NCBI RefSeq assembly: GCF_000317575.1
Contig: NC_019748.1
Span: 1,504,001-1,568,000 of the forward strand
Reading direction: 5' to 3'
Source of the DNA: Stanieria cyanosphaera PCC 7437
Lineage (GTDB): Bacteria; Cyanobacteriota; Cyanobacteriia; Cyanobacteriales; Xenococcaceae
Length of the DNA: 64,000 nucleotides
The notes under the pieces were generated by a model. It saw nothing but the letters and a program-made list of their open reading frames with translations, was not told the DNA's origin and ran no database searches. Below are positions 45,763-54,345 of the stretch, in pieces. Each line of letters starts with the position of its first letter. Position 1 is the stretch's first letter. A program made the position numbers and the translations under genes.

Positions 45763-45835
45763 TATCTAAATCAAAATCACTTTATAAAAATTCAGGCATT
45801 ATTTTTATTAAAAAACGAGGAGTTTTACAAGATCT

Positions 45836-46018
45836 ATGAGTACAGAAAATCGAGTAGAAGCTACCCTAAAAAATATTGAAGGTAAAGCTCAAGAAATGCT
45901 CGGCGAAATTACTGGAAATCCTCAAGATAAATCTGAGGGTAAAGCTAAACAGGCTGAAGCTCAGGTTCGTCACATGGTTGAAAATGCCAAAGATGACCTC
46001 AAAAAAGCAATTGGTTAA
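45836..46018 (+). CDS. CsbD-family stress protein, tandem copy 3
   Basis: The most diverged of the three (MSTENRVEATLKNIEGKAQE; GKAQEMLGEITGNPQDKSEG). AGGAG precedes the ATG. Same length of 60 residues. A hairpin at 46038-46071 follows and probably ends the operon of three genes. Confidence 0.88.
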   Translation: MSTENRVEATLKNIEGKAQEMLGEITGNPQDKSEGKAKQAEAQVRHMVENAKDDLKKAIG

Positions 46019-46037
46019 TTAAACTTATAATTTAGTT

Positions 46038-46080
46038 CGGGGCTGATCGGAAAACTTCTGATTCAGCCTCGATTTATTTT
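46038..46080 (+). terminator. Terminator-like hairpin after the csbD tandem
   Basis: CGGGGCTGA and TCAGCCTCG pair (with one G-T) around a 16-base loop, followed by the T-rich ATTTATTTT. Confidence 0.55.
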
Positions 46081-46263
46081 GAGACTAAAGTTTTGTAACA
46101 AAAGTTGTTAAGCTCTATTGCAAATTTGACGTTTCTCAAGGGATCTAAGGCGAAGAACACCGCAGTCCGTGATAGTATGCGATCTCGTATGGACATTTTG
46201 AGGAGAGCAATCAAGCCACTCAACTCTTGTCCTTAGCTAGAGATGAGATAGAGGAGAAAAGCC

Positions 46264-47487
46264 TTGACATTAAGGGTTGCAGTTGTTGGTTCGGGTCCGG
46301 CTGGTTCTTCTGCCGCCGAAATTTTAGCAAAAGCAGGTATTGAAACTTATTTATTTGAAAGAAAATTAGATAACGCTAAACCTTGCGGTGGTGCAATTCC
46401 TCTCTGTATGGTTAGCGAATTTGACCTACCTCCAGAAATTATCGATCGCCGTGTGCGAAAGATGAAAATGATTTCGCCATCTAATATTGAAGTTAATATT
46501 GGTCAAACACTCAAAGATGACGAATACATTGGTATGTGTCGTCGGGAAGTTCTCGATGGCTTTATGCGCGATCGCGCTGCGAAATTAGGTGCAAATTTAA
46601 TCAACGGTACTGTTTATCAATTAGATATACCAAACAACGATAAAGATCCTTATACAATTCACTATGCCGACCATTCTAATGGTGATGCTAAAGGAGTGAT
46701 GAAAACTCTCAAGGCAGATCTTGTAATTGGTGCTGATGGAGCGAATTCTCGCATTGCTAAAGCCATTGATGCAGGAGATTACAATTACGCGATCGCTTTC
46801 CAAGAACGAATTCGGCTGCCAGAAGATAAAATGGCATATTACGAAGATTTGGCAGAAATGTACGTCGGTGATGATGTGTCGCCCGATTTCTACGCTTGGG
46901 TGTTCCCTAAATACGACCACGTAGCGGTAGGTACGGGAACTATGAAGGTTAACAAAGCCATTATTAAAGATCTTCAAGCAGGAATTCGCACTCGTGCAGC
47001 ACGCAAACTTGAAGGTGGAGAAATTATTAAAGTAGAAGCACACCCCATCCCCGAACATCCTCGTCCTCGTCGTGTGGTTGGTCGTGTAGCTTTAGTAGGA
47101 GACGCTGCGGGTACAGTAACTAAGTCTTCTGGTGAAGGTATTTATTTCGCTGCCAAGTCCGCCAGAATGTGTGCAGAAGTTATTGTTGAAGCTTCTAATC
47201 AAGGACAGCGTATTCCCACCGAAGCTGATCTCAAAGTTTATCTCAAACGTTGGGATAAGAAGTACGGTATGACTTATTTGGTGTTAGATATTCTTCAAAG
47301 AGTTTTCTACCGCACTGACGCTACTCGCGAAGCCTTTGTAGAAATGTGTGCGGATGTCGATGTCCAGAAGTTAACTTTTGATAGTTATCTCTACAAAACC
47401 GTAGTTCCTGCTAATCCACTCAAACAAATGAAGATTACCGCAAAAACTCTTGGTAGTTTGTTAAGAGGTAATGCCTTAGCTCCTTAG
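46264..47487 (+). CDS. chlP: Geranylgeranyl reductase of chlorophyll/tocopherol synthesis
   Basis: The 407-residue flavoprotein starts with FAD-binding VAVVGSGPAGSSAAEILAKAG, has the PCGGAIPLCMVSEFDLP block, and later VGDAAGTVTKSSGEGIYFAAKS. All are diagnostic for ChlP, which saturates geranylgeranyl to phytyl for chlorophyll a and tocopherol. The start is TTG at 46264, with GAGGAG 7 bases before it; no ATG codon is suitably placed. TTG could keep the translation rate low. A strong terminator follows at 47517-47550. Confidence 0.97.
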   Translation: MTLRVAVVGSGPAGSSAAEILAKAGIETYLFERKLDNAKPCGGAIPLCMVSEFDLPPEIIDRRVRKMKMISPSNIEVNIGQTLKDDEYIGMCRREVLDGFMRDRAAKLGANLINGTVYQLDIPNNDKDPYTIHYADHSNGDAKGVMKTLKADLVIGADGANSRIAKAIDAGDYNYAIAFQERIRLPEDKMAYYEDLAEMYVGDDVSPDFYAWVFPKYDHVAVGTGTMKVNKAIIKDLQAGIRTRAARKLEGGEIIKVEAHPIPEHPRPRRVVGRVALVGDAAGTVTKSSGEGIYFAAKSARMCAEVIVEASNQGQRIPTEADLKVYLKRWDKKYGMTYLVLDILQRVFYRTDATREAFVEMCADVDVQKLTFDSYLYKTVVPANPLKQMKITAKTLGSLLRGNALAP

Positions 47488-47516
47488 TTAGTTATATTAT
47501 TCAGGCTTATTGATCG

Positions 47517-47550
47517 AAGCACCAAATTTTTCAATTTGATGCTTTTTTTT
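47517..47550 (+). terminator. Rho-independent terminator of chlP
   Basis: AAGCACCAAATT pairs with AATTTGATGCTT (one mismatch) around a 4-base loop, followed by eight T. Confidence 0.8.
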
Positions 47551-47772
47551 GTTGATACTTATATAACCAAAAGATTAAAAATTATTGCTAACTATTTTAT
47601 AAGCGATCGCTTATTTTGCTGTTGATAATACCATTTATCAAAAGTAACAAGAGACTTAGTTAAAAATCAAAATCAAAATTAAAAAGCTAGAAGGCAAAAC
47701 TAGCAATACATTTGACAATAAATTTTAATAAGAAATGATTGGGCTATATATCTAGCTAGTTTCGAGAATTGG

Positions 47773-47927
47773 TATAATCCTCTTTTGTCACTCTCCGAGA
47801 TAGATCCTTACAGGGAAGGGATTACAGCCATTTTCTAATTTGAGTTTTTCTTATTAGAAAAAAATCGAGCAATCCTTTTCTATATAAAGACTCCAGAATT
47901 TAGAAAGGATAAAAGTTTTCGGAGTCT
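47773..47927 (+). promoter_or_regulatory. Candidate promoter -10 and structured leader of the CheB-like gene
   Basis: TATAAT at 47773-47778 lies about 320 bp before the cheB-like start. Within the stretch that follows, TTTTCTAAT (47831-47839) pairs with ATTAGAAAA (47853-47861), and AGACTCC (47888-47894) pairs with GGAGTCT (47921-47927). This could be a long structured 5' leader or a separate small RNA. No known riboswitch class is recognised. The 606-bp gap otherwise holds the chlP terminator and no ORF. Confidence 0.35.
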
Positions 47928-48093
47928 GACAGAAGAGGGATAATATTAGACTCTGCTTCAATTCAAAAAAACTGAATAAAATTAATAAAGGAAAAAAATT
48001 CATCAGTTGCAATCAAGTTTGTCTCTATAGTCAAGGTGGCATTGTGAAATTAATTGTAGAGCAAGCGAACTAAATAATTAGGAAAAACCACCA

Positions 48094-49122
48094 TTGAACA
48101 ATCATCATATTATTACCATTGGTACATCGGCTGGGGGGATACGAGCCTTAAAAACTCTGGTAAGTCAGTTACCAAAAGATTTTCCAGCTTCAATACATAT
48201 TGTGCAGCATCTTCCCAGCGAATCTCGTAGCAATTTGCCTCAAATTTTAAACAAAGCTGGTCAACTTCCCGTTGCCTTTGCGAAAGATGGAGAACTGATT
48301 GAGTCTGGTCGTATTTATTTAGCACCTCCTGATTTTCACATGACGTTAGAAAAAAACTATATCAGAGTGATCCGTGGTCCTCGCGAGAATCGAGTGCGAC
48401 CTGCTGTTGATCCACTTTTTCGCTCGGCTGCCGTAACTTATAAATCCTATGTAACGGGTGTGATTCTGACGGGAATGTTAGATGATGGTACTGCTGGACT
48501 ACAAGCGATTAAAACTTGTGGCGGAATGGCAATTGTCCAAGACCCAGATGAAGCAGAATTTAATAGTATGCCCAAAAGTGCGATCGCTAATGTCGAAGTA
48601 GATTGGGTTGTTCCTTTAAGCGGTATAGCTAATATTTTGATTGAACGAGTTCGCCAAACTCCACCTATGATCACAGAAATTCCTGAAAATTTGCGGATAG
48701 AAGCCTCAATTACGAAAAATGGCATCACCGAACCAGAAATTATGGATCGAATTGGTCAACCTGTTTTCTCAAGTTGTCCTAGTTGCGGAGGTCGTTTATG
48801 GCAAATTGGTCACAATTCGCCTCTGCGTTATCGGTGTCATACTGGTCATGCTTTTACAAGCAGTACTTTACTTACAGAACAGAATGAAGCAACTGAAAAG
48901 GCACTTTGGATCGCACTGCGAACTTTAGAAGAACGAGGTCGTCTCTTAGAAAATATGAGCAAGCAATATGCTCAAAAAGGTTCTAACAACCTAGCAAATA
49001 TCCATCAAGCACGTTCTCAAGAAGCATTTGAACACGCTATGCTTATCCGTAATTTAATTTACAATCTCAAAGATATTTCAGTATTTTCTACCGAAGAGAA
49101 ACCTAAACAAGAAACTTCGTGA
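48094..49122 (+). CDS. CheB-type protein-glutamate methylesterase, without receiver domain
   Basis: The 342-residue protein is a CheB catalytic domain (about 5-185) with Ser12 in GTSAGG, His39 in HIVQHLP and Asp131 in GMLDDG. There is no N-terminal receiver domain. The C-terminus has a zinc-ribbon-like segment (CPSCGGRLW, then RYRCHTGH) and a helix region, seen in other stand-alone CheB proteins. It should remove methyl esters from chemoreceptor-like proteins or deamidate them. No cheR, cheA or receptor gene is adjacent. The start is TTG at 48094; no better codon is near the MNNHHIITIGTSAGG beginning. Confidence 0.85.
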   Translation: MNNHHIITIGTSAGGIRALKTLVSQLPKDFPASIHIVQHLPSESRSNLPQILNKAGQLPVAFAKDGELIESGRIYLAPPDFHMTLEKNYIRVIRGPRENRVRPAVDPLFRSAAVTYKSYVTGVILTGMLDDGTAGLQAIKTCGGMAIVQDPDEAEFNSMPKSAIANVEVDWVVPLSGIANILIERVRQTPPMITEIPENLRIEASITKNGITEPEIMDRIGQPVFSSCPSCGGRLWQIGHNSPLRYRCHTGHAFTSSTLLTEQNEATEKALWIALRTLEERGRLLENMSKQYAQKGSNNLANIHQARSQEAFEHAMLIRNLIYNLKDISVFSTEEKPKQETS

Positions 49123-49302
49123 TGCTATTATTAATCGTTCCAAACATGAGGTTTTGTAATCTCTTTTTACAGCGATTTGATTTTTAGAAAGATTTGCCTT
49201 CAACAAAATAAAAGGACAATAACCATAATTAATGTACTAAAAAAGTACTATTGCCTAAAAAATTGTTAATATCATAACCAGTTGCCTTCCTTGGAATTGA
49301 TA

Positions 49303-51654
49303 ATGTCATTGGATTCGGATCGTCTTGCTTCTACTGTTGCTAATTTACCCTCAACTGATTTAGAACACTCTGCTTGGCTAAAATTAAAATTACAGCAACT
49401 ACGAAACAGTTTACGCCCAGGACAAGAAAATCTAGCTAATTGGAATGGTGGGTTAATGGCTGTTTCTGCCGTACCTGGTGCAGGAAAGTCTCATAGTTTA
49501 GCCGTAGCAGCAGCGATCGCAATAGCTAAACATCAACTACATAGTCGTAAGCAATTAGTTATTGTAACTTATACTCGTTCAGCAGCAGCTAGTATCAAAA
49601 CGAAGATCCGTAATCTTTTAAAAGAGTTGTATCTACCGCCTGGTGGTTTTATAGTTCAGACTCTTCACGGTTTAGCTTTAAATATTGCTAATTCTCAACG
49701 AGAGTTATCAGGACTAAACTTGGATCGAGTTACCATTGTTGTACCTACGGTTGGTCATCGAGTAATTAAGGGTGCAGTAGATAAATGGATTGCCGAAAAT
49801 CCTCGTCGTTACGCAATGCTGATCGAAGGAATTCAGTTTGATGGCGAAGAAACGGAAAGATTACGCCGACAATCTGTATTAAGAACTGAAATTTTGCCTA
49901 ATTTAGCTTATACAGTTGTAAGAGAAGCCAAAAGTTCTGGTTTATTACCAGAAGACTTACAAAAATTTAGCCAACTTACTACAGATGAATACGGTATTTT
50001 AGAGATTGCAGCAGGATTGTATCAACAATACCAACAACTAATGCGATCGCGTAATTTAATTGATTACGATGACATGATTCTGGCTGCTTTACGGGTATTG
50101 AAGTATGAACCAATGCGTCAATTGTGGCAAAATCAAGTTTTTGCGGTGTTTGAAGATGAAGCGCAAGATTCTAGCCCTCTGCAAGCTCAATTAATCTCAA
50201 TTTTGGCTGAAAATGATCTTGATCCCGATTTACCTGCTAATTTAGTACGAGTGGGCGATCCTAACCAAGCAATTAATTCTACTTTTACTCCCGCAGATCC
50301 GATTTATTTCAATTGGTTTTGTCGTCATTGTGAACAACAAGGCAACTTTGCCACTATGAATCAGGCGGGAAGAAGTAGTGAGATTATTATTAAAGCAGCT
50401 AATTTCGCGTTGCAGTGGATGAATCGGCAGGAGAACAAGCAAAATAATTTAGATTTGCCTTTTCGTTTACAAAATATCGCTACTGTATCTCAAAATGATC
50501 CTCAACCAGAAGCTAATCCCGAACCTGAAGGAAAAGGGTTAGAAATTTATCAACCCGATGATATTTATCATACTGTTACCTTGATTGGGGAACGAGTCAA
50601 AAAATTACTAGAAGGAAATCAAGAAAGAAACGCTGCTATTTTAGTTAGGGAAAATCGTCAAGGACGTTTCCTCGCCGAACAACTCGCTTATTTACAAAGA
50701 GAACACCAAATTAGAGTTTATGAAGTAGGGGAAGTAGATAGACATTGCCAAATTCCCGAAGAAATTCTCAAACTTTTACAATTTATTTATCGTCCCCATT
50801 CACCAGATAACCTCAAAGCAGCTTTAGAAGTAATCGAACAAAGAGGTTTAATTGCTACTCAAGACTTAAACGCCTTAGCAACCTTTCCCGAACAATTTCT
50901 CTATCCGACTCCTCTGCAACCCCAAGCTAAACCTCACATCGAACAAGTCCGTCGTTACTGCTGCAATATCTTACGCGCCCGTATTGAATTACCTCATTAT
51001 CAATTAATTCCTTTTTTAGGGATGACTTTAAAATATACTGGTTCAGAATTAGCTACAGTACAAAAATTATCCGAACGAGTCAATCAACAAATTACTGGAC
51101 ATAGTTCCCTGCCGAATACTATTCGCGCTTTGGAAGAAATAGTTAGTTCCGAAAAATTTGAAGCAGTTGAAGAAGATCACGACGACCAATATACTCGTTC
51201 AGGACAACTTACTATTATTACTATGCACAAAGCCAAAGGTTTAGATTGGGATTATGTCTTTATTCCTTTTTTACACGAAGATATTTTGCCTGGTCAACCT
51301 TGGATTCCAACTTCAGGTAGATTTCTCGGTAACTATACCTTAGCAGAAGTTGCTCGCGCTCAAATAAGAGCGATCGTTCACAACCAATATCAAGGAGAAA
51401 TTGAATCACTTTTGATTCCTCAACCCCTAGAAGCTTGGCGAGAAGCAGGAAAATTGAAACAAGCTGAAGAATTTCGTTTGTTGTACGTCGCCATGACTAG
51501 GGCAAAACGTTTACTATGGATGTCCGCAGCAGCAATTGGCCCTTTTCGTTGGAATACTTTTCGCGGAGATAAACCAACCAATTTACAAACTAAAAAACCC
51601 TGTCCTATTTTACCTACTTTAGCGCGTCAGTTTCCTGAATCAGTTATGAAGTAA
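49303..51654 (+). CDS. UvrD/Rep-type superfamily 1 helicase
   Basis: The 783-residue protein has the SF1A motifs in order: Walker A AVPGAGKSHSLAVA, Ia TYTRSAAASIKTKIRN, II VFEDEAQDSSPLQAQL, III RVGDPNQAIN, V TIITMHKAKGLDWDYVFIP and VI LLYVAMTRAKRLLWM. It should unwind DNA 3' to 5' in repair. The N-terminal 45 residues precede the helicase core and have no known domain. ATG 49303 is preferred over a TTG seven codons upstream. No RecB-type nuclease domain is present. It stands alone. Confidence 0.9.
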   Translation: MSLDSDRLASTVANLPSTDLEHSAWLKLKLQQLRNSLRPGQENLANWNGGLMAVSAVPGAGKSHSLAVAAAIAIAKHQLHSRKQLVIVTYTRSAAASIKTKIRNLLKELYLPPGGFIVQTLHGLALNIANSQRELSGLNLDRVTIVVPTVGHRVIKGAVDKWIAENPRRYAMLIEGIQFDGEETERLRRQSVLRTEILPNLAYTVVREAKSSGLLPEDLQKFSQLTTDEYGILEIAAGLYQQYQQLMRSRNLIDYDDMILAALRVLKYEPMRQLWQNQVFAVFEDEAQDSSPLQAQLISILAENDLDPDLPANLVRVGDPNQAINSTFTPADPIYFNWFCRHCEQQGNFATMNQAGRSSEIIIKAANFALQWMNRQENKQNNLDLPFRLQNIATVSQNDPQPEANPEPEGKGLEIYQPDDIYHTVTLIGERVKKLLEGNQERNAAILVRENRQGRFLAEQLAYLQREHQIRVYEVGEVDRHCQIPEEILKLLQFIYRPHSPDNLKAALEVIEQRGLIATQDLNALATFPEQFLYPTPLQPQAKPHIEQVRRYCCNILRARIELPHYQLIPFLGMTLKYTGSELATVQKLSERVNQQITGHSSLPNTIRALEEIVSSEKFEAVEEDHDDQYTRSGQLTIITMHKAKGLDWDYVFIPFLHEDILPGQPWIPTSGRFLGNYTLAEVARAQIRAIVHNQYQGEIESLLIPQPLEAWREAGKLKQAEEFRLLYVAMTRAKRLLWMSAAAIGPFRWNTFRGDKPTNLQTKKPCPILPTLARQFPESVMK

Positions 51655-51758
51655 AGAAATTGGGTCAAATGCGATCACTCTTTGATTTCTTCAACTCTTC
51701 TAAAATTGCCAAATAAATAAAATTAAATTGTCATTAAATTTAGTGCTTATTTGATTTT

Positions 51759-52049
51759 ATGCTCGATATTAGTAGGGATATTCAATCTCTTTCCAACTTC
51801 AAACGCAATACCTATAGTGCGATCGCGCAAATGAAACAAACGGGAGAGCCTATAATTTTAACAGTGAATGGCAAAGCTGAAGTGGTAGTGCAGGATGCTA
51901 AATCTTATCAGCAGCTTTTAGAAAAAATTGAGAAACTAGAAGCAGTCGCAGGTATTAAACAAGGATTAGCAGAGATCAAATCAGGAAAAACTCGTCCTGT
52001 AGCTGAATTTATGCAAGAAATGCAGCAAAAACATGGCATTTCAAGTTAG
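51759..52049 (+). CDS. Phd/YefM-family antitoxin
   Basis: The 96-residue protein has the Phd/YefM N-terminus DISRDIQSLSNFKRNTYSAI, then PIILTVNGKAEVVVQDAKSYQ, which dimerises and binds its own operator. The tail (QGLAEIKSGKTRPVAEFMQ) is the toxin-wrapping segment. It overlaps, by 17 bases, a RelE/ParE toxin reading frame that is now broken. The antitoxin frame is intact, so it may persist as a regulator or protect against a related toxin elsewhere. Confidence 0.85.
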   Translation: MLDISRDIQSLSNFKRNTYSAIAQMKQTGEPIILTVNGKAEVVVQDAKSYQQLLEKIEKLEAVAGIKQGLAEIKSGKTRPVAEFMQEMQQKHGISS

Positions 52050-52349
52050 AACAACAAAAGCAGCAGAATACAAATCGAAACTGCTTATGTTTGCTTGAAA
52101 AAACGCAATCGTACCTATGCAGATGAATGGTTTAAAGGATTGATGGATGCGATTGCTTCTTGACAAGAAAAACCTCAACGTTGTTCTTTAGCTACAGAAA
52201 CTAAGGTGTTTTCTGAAGAAGTGCGACAACTGCTTGATGGTAAATCGCGAAATAGATATAGAGTTTTATTTACAATTCGTGAAGATATTGTATATATTCT
52301 TTTTGTTTGTCATACTTTTCAAGCTTTACTTACTGAAGATGAAAATTAG
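52033..52349 (+). pseudogene. Broken RelE/ParE-family toxin gene
   Basis: The ATG at 52033 (MAFQVRTTKAAEY) overlaps the antitoxin stop, as is usual. After about 13 codons the frame must shift to read on (IQIETAYVCLKKRNRTYADE, WFKGLMDAIAS). An in-frame TGA at 52161-52163 then interrupts it. The last 60 codons (TKVFSEEVRQLLDGKSRNRY, RVLFTIREDIVYILFVCH) run to TAG at 52347 and match the RelE/ParE core. Two independent lesions indicate a dead toxin. Confidence 0.72.
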
Positions 52350-52506
52350 TTACTGATTTGCGATCGCCTGAGTTTTGGAAAGCAGTTCACAAGAGCGATC
52401 GCATTAAGTTGATAACAATAATCATTATAATCAATTTTGAGCAGTTTACCTTAGAATATGGTGGAGTTTTGGAATGTCTTGATTGCTAACTGCTGGAGTT
52501 GTTTGG

Positions 52507-54345
52507 ATGAAAAAATTACTTGGATTAGCTGTAACTATTGCGCTCATAGGAAGTACTATTATCTTTTCTCTAGCTGCACAAGCACAACCATCTCTTTATC
52601 TTGCTTATCCGCCACCAAATCATGAAACTATTGCTGACAAGATTTTTTTAATTGGTACTGCATCGAGTCAAGAAGAAGTGTTGATTAATGGGAAATCAAT
52701 TGCTAGAAGTAAAGCGGGACATTTTGCTCCTAGTTTTCCTCTCAAAATTGGCGATAATGTGTTTGAGATTCGCCATCAGAATGAAAAATTAAACATAAAA
52801 GTAAAAAGAATTTCTACTGAACCAGAATTTGAGAGTAAAGTTGCTTTTGCTAAAAATTCTTTAACTCCTGCCACAAATATCACTAGATTACCAAACGAAT
52901 TAATTTGTTTTAGTGCGATTTCGCCTCCTAATGCCGAAGTTAAGGTCAAGATTGAAGATCAAACCATTCCTTTATCTCTGCAAACTGACTTAGTTGAGTT
53001 ACCAGCTAATTCGGCTATTTTTACTAACAATCAACCAACTACTAAAGCTACCACTAAAACTAATCAATACCAAGGATGTACTAGCTTTACAGAAATAGGT
53101 AATTTGGGACAACCTGAATTTGAATTGAGTTTATTAGGAGAAACAATTACCCAAACAGCACCAGGTGAAATTGAAATTATTTCTCCTACAGAGTTACAAG
53201 TAGTTGAAATAACAGCAGAAACAGGTGTAACTAGAACCGGCCCCTCAACAAATTATTCGCGTCTGACTCCCTTGCCTAAAGGAGTTAAAGCTAGTGTCAC
53301 TGGTACAGAAGGAGAATGGTTGCGTTTAGATTATGGTGCTTGGATTAAAGCAGAAGAAACCAAACCGATTGCTACGAATGTCCCTTCTACTTCGCTGATT
53401 CGCAGTATTGCTTCTCGACAGTTACCAGGTATTACTGAAATAGTTTTTCCTTTACAAATAGCTGTACCTTTTAGTGTCAAACAAGGAGAAAGAACTTTTA
53501 CTTTAACTCTTTACAATACTACTGCTCAGACCGATACTATTCGCCTTGATGAAGATCCTGTAATCAAACGTTTGGATTGGCAACAAGTAACACCCACCCA
53601 AATTGACTATACATTTCATCTCAACAACGAACAACAATGGGGTTATGAAGTTCGTTATCAAGGAACAAGTTTGGTTTTATCTCTGCGTCATCCGCCTCAA
53701 CTAAGTCTGCAAAGAAATGTTCCTCTCATAGGAGTTAAAATCTTACTCGATCCTGGACATGGAGGTAAAGAATCGGGTGCTAAAGGACCAACTGGTTATC
53801 CTGAAAAAGATATTAATTTATTGATTTCTACCTCCCTTGCTAAACAACTAGAAAGATTAGGGGCAACAGTTGATTTAACGAGAACAAAAGATATCGATTT
53901 AGCATTAGAAGATCGAGTTAAAATGATTGATCGCAGTAAACCAGCGATCGCTTTATCGATTCATTACAATGCTTTACCAGATGATGGGGATGCCATGAAT
54001 ACGAAAGGAATTAGTACCTTTTGGTATCATTCTCAAGCTCATAGTTTGGCAGTATTTTTACAAAATTATTTAGTCAATCAATTAAACCGTCCTTCTCATG
54101 GAGTTTATTGGAATAATCTAGCATTGACTCGTCCTCATACTGCACCAGCGGTTTTATTAGAATTAGGCTTTATGATTAATCCTGATGAATTTGAATGGAT
54201 TACTAATCCTACCGAACAAACCAAATTAGTAAATGCGATCGCGTCTGGAATTACTGAGTGGTTTACCTCGGTTGAGAATTGCTGTTATAGATTAGATTGT
54301 AAGAGCAATTCCGAGTCTAAGAGCCATTCTGTTTTTGGAGCATGA
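52507..54345 (+). CDS. N-acetylmuramoyl-L-alanine amidase (Amidase_3) with SH3-like domain
   Basis: A 612-residue exported protein: signal peptide (KLLGLAVTIALIGSTIIFSLAAQA), N-terminal beta region, an SH3-like domain (GVTRTGPSTNYSRLTPLPKG, about 245-295), then an Amidase_3 domain (about 410-595). Zinc-site residues are His in LLDPGHGG, Glu in YPEKDIN and His in SIHYNA, with catalytic Glu in LLELGF. It cuts the amide bond between MurNAc and the stem peptide, for cell separation and wall turnover. ATG 52507 fits the signal peptide better than the TTG at 52483. The last 20 codons overlap the convergent carbohydrate-binding gene by 61 bases. Confidence 0.92.
   Translation: MKKLLGLAVTIALIGSTIIFSLAAQAQPSLYLAYPPPNHETIADKIFLIGTASSQEEVLINGKSIARSKAGHFAPSFPLKIGDNVFEIRHQNEKLNIKVKRISTEPEFESKVAFAKNSLTPATNITRLPNELICFSAISPPNAEVKVKIEDQTIPLSLQTDLVELPANSAIFTNNQPTTKATTKTNQYQGCTSFTEIGNLGQPEFELSLLGETITQTAPGEIEIISPTELQVVEITAETGVTRTGPSTNYSRLTPLPKGVKASVTGTEGEWLRLDYGAWIKAEETKPIATNVPSTSLIRSIASRQLPGITEIVFPLQIAVPFSVKQGERTFTLTLYNTTAQTDTIRLDEDPVIKRLDWQQVTPTQIDYTFHLNNEQQWGYEVRYQGTSLVLSLRHPPQLSLQRNVPLIGVKILLDPGHGGKESGAKGPTGYPEKDINLLISTSLAKQLERLGATVDLTRTKDIDLALEDRVKMIDRSKPAIALSIHYNALPDDGDAMNTKGISTFWYHSQAHSLAVFLQNYLVNQLNRPSHGVYWNNLALTRPHTAPAVLLELGFMINPDEFEWITNPTEQTKLVNAIASGITEWFTSVENCCYRLDCKSNSESKSHSVFGA

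Noticed and set aside
46621-47058. 145-codon minus-strand frame inside chlP
   Set aside because: Shadow of the conserved chlP gene; the composition (many Phe, Ile, His) is that of antisense translation.
54285-54345. Frameshift explanation for the overlapping 3' ends of the amidase and CBM6 genes
   Set aside because: Both frames are clean up to their stops and each encodes a full domain, so a true overlap is simpler.
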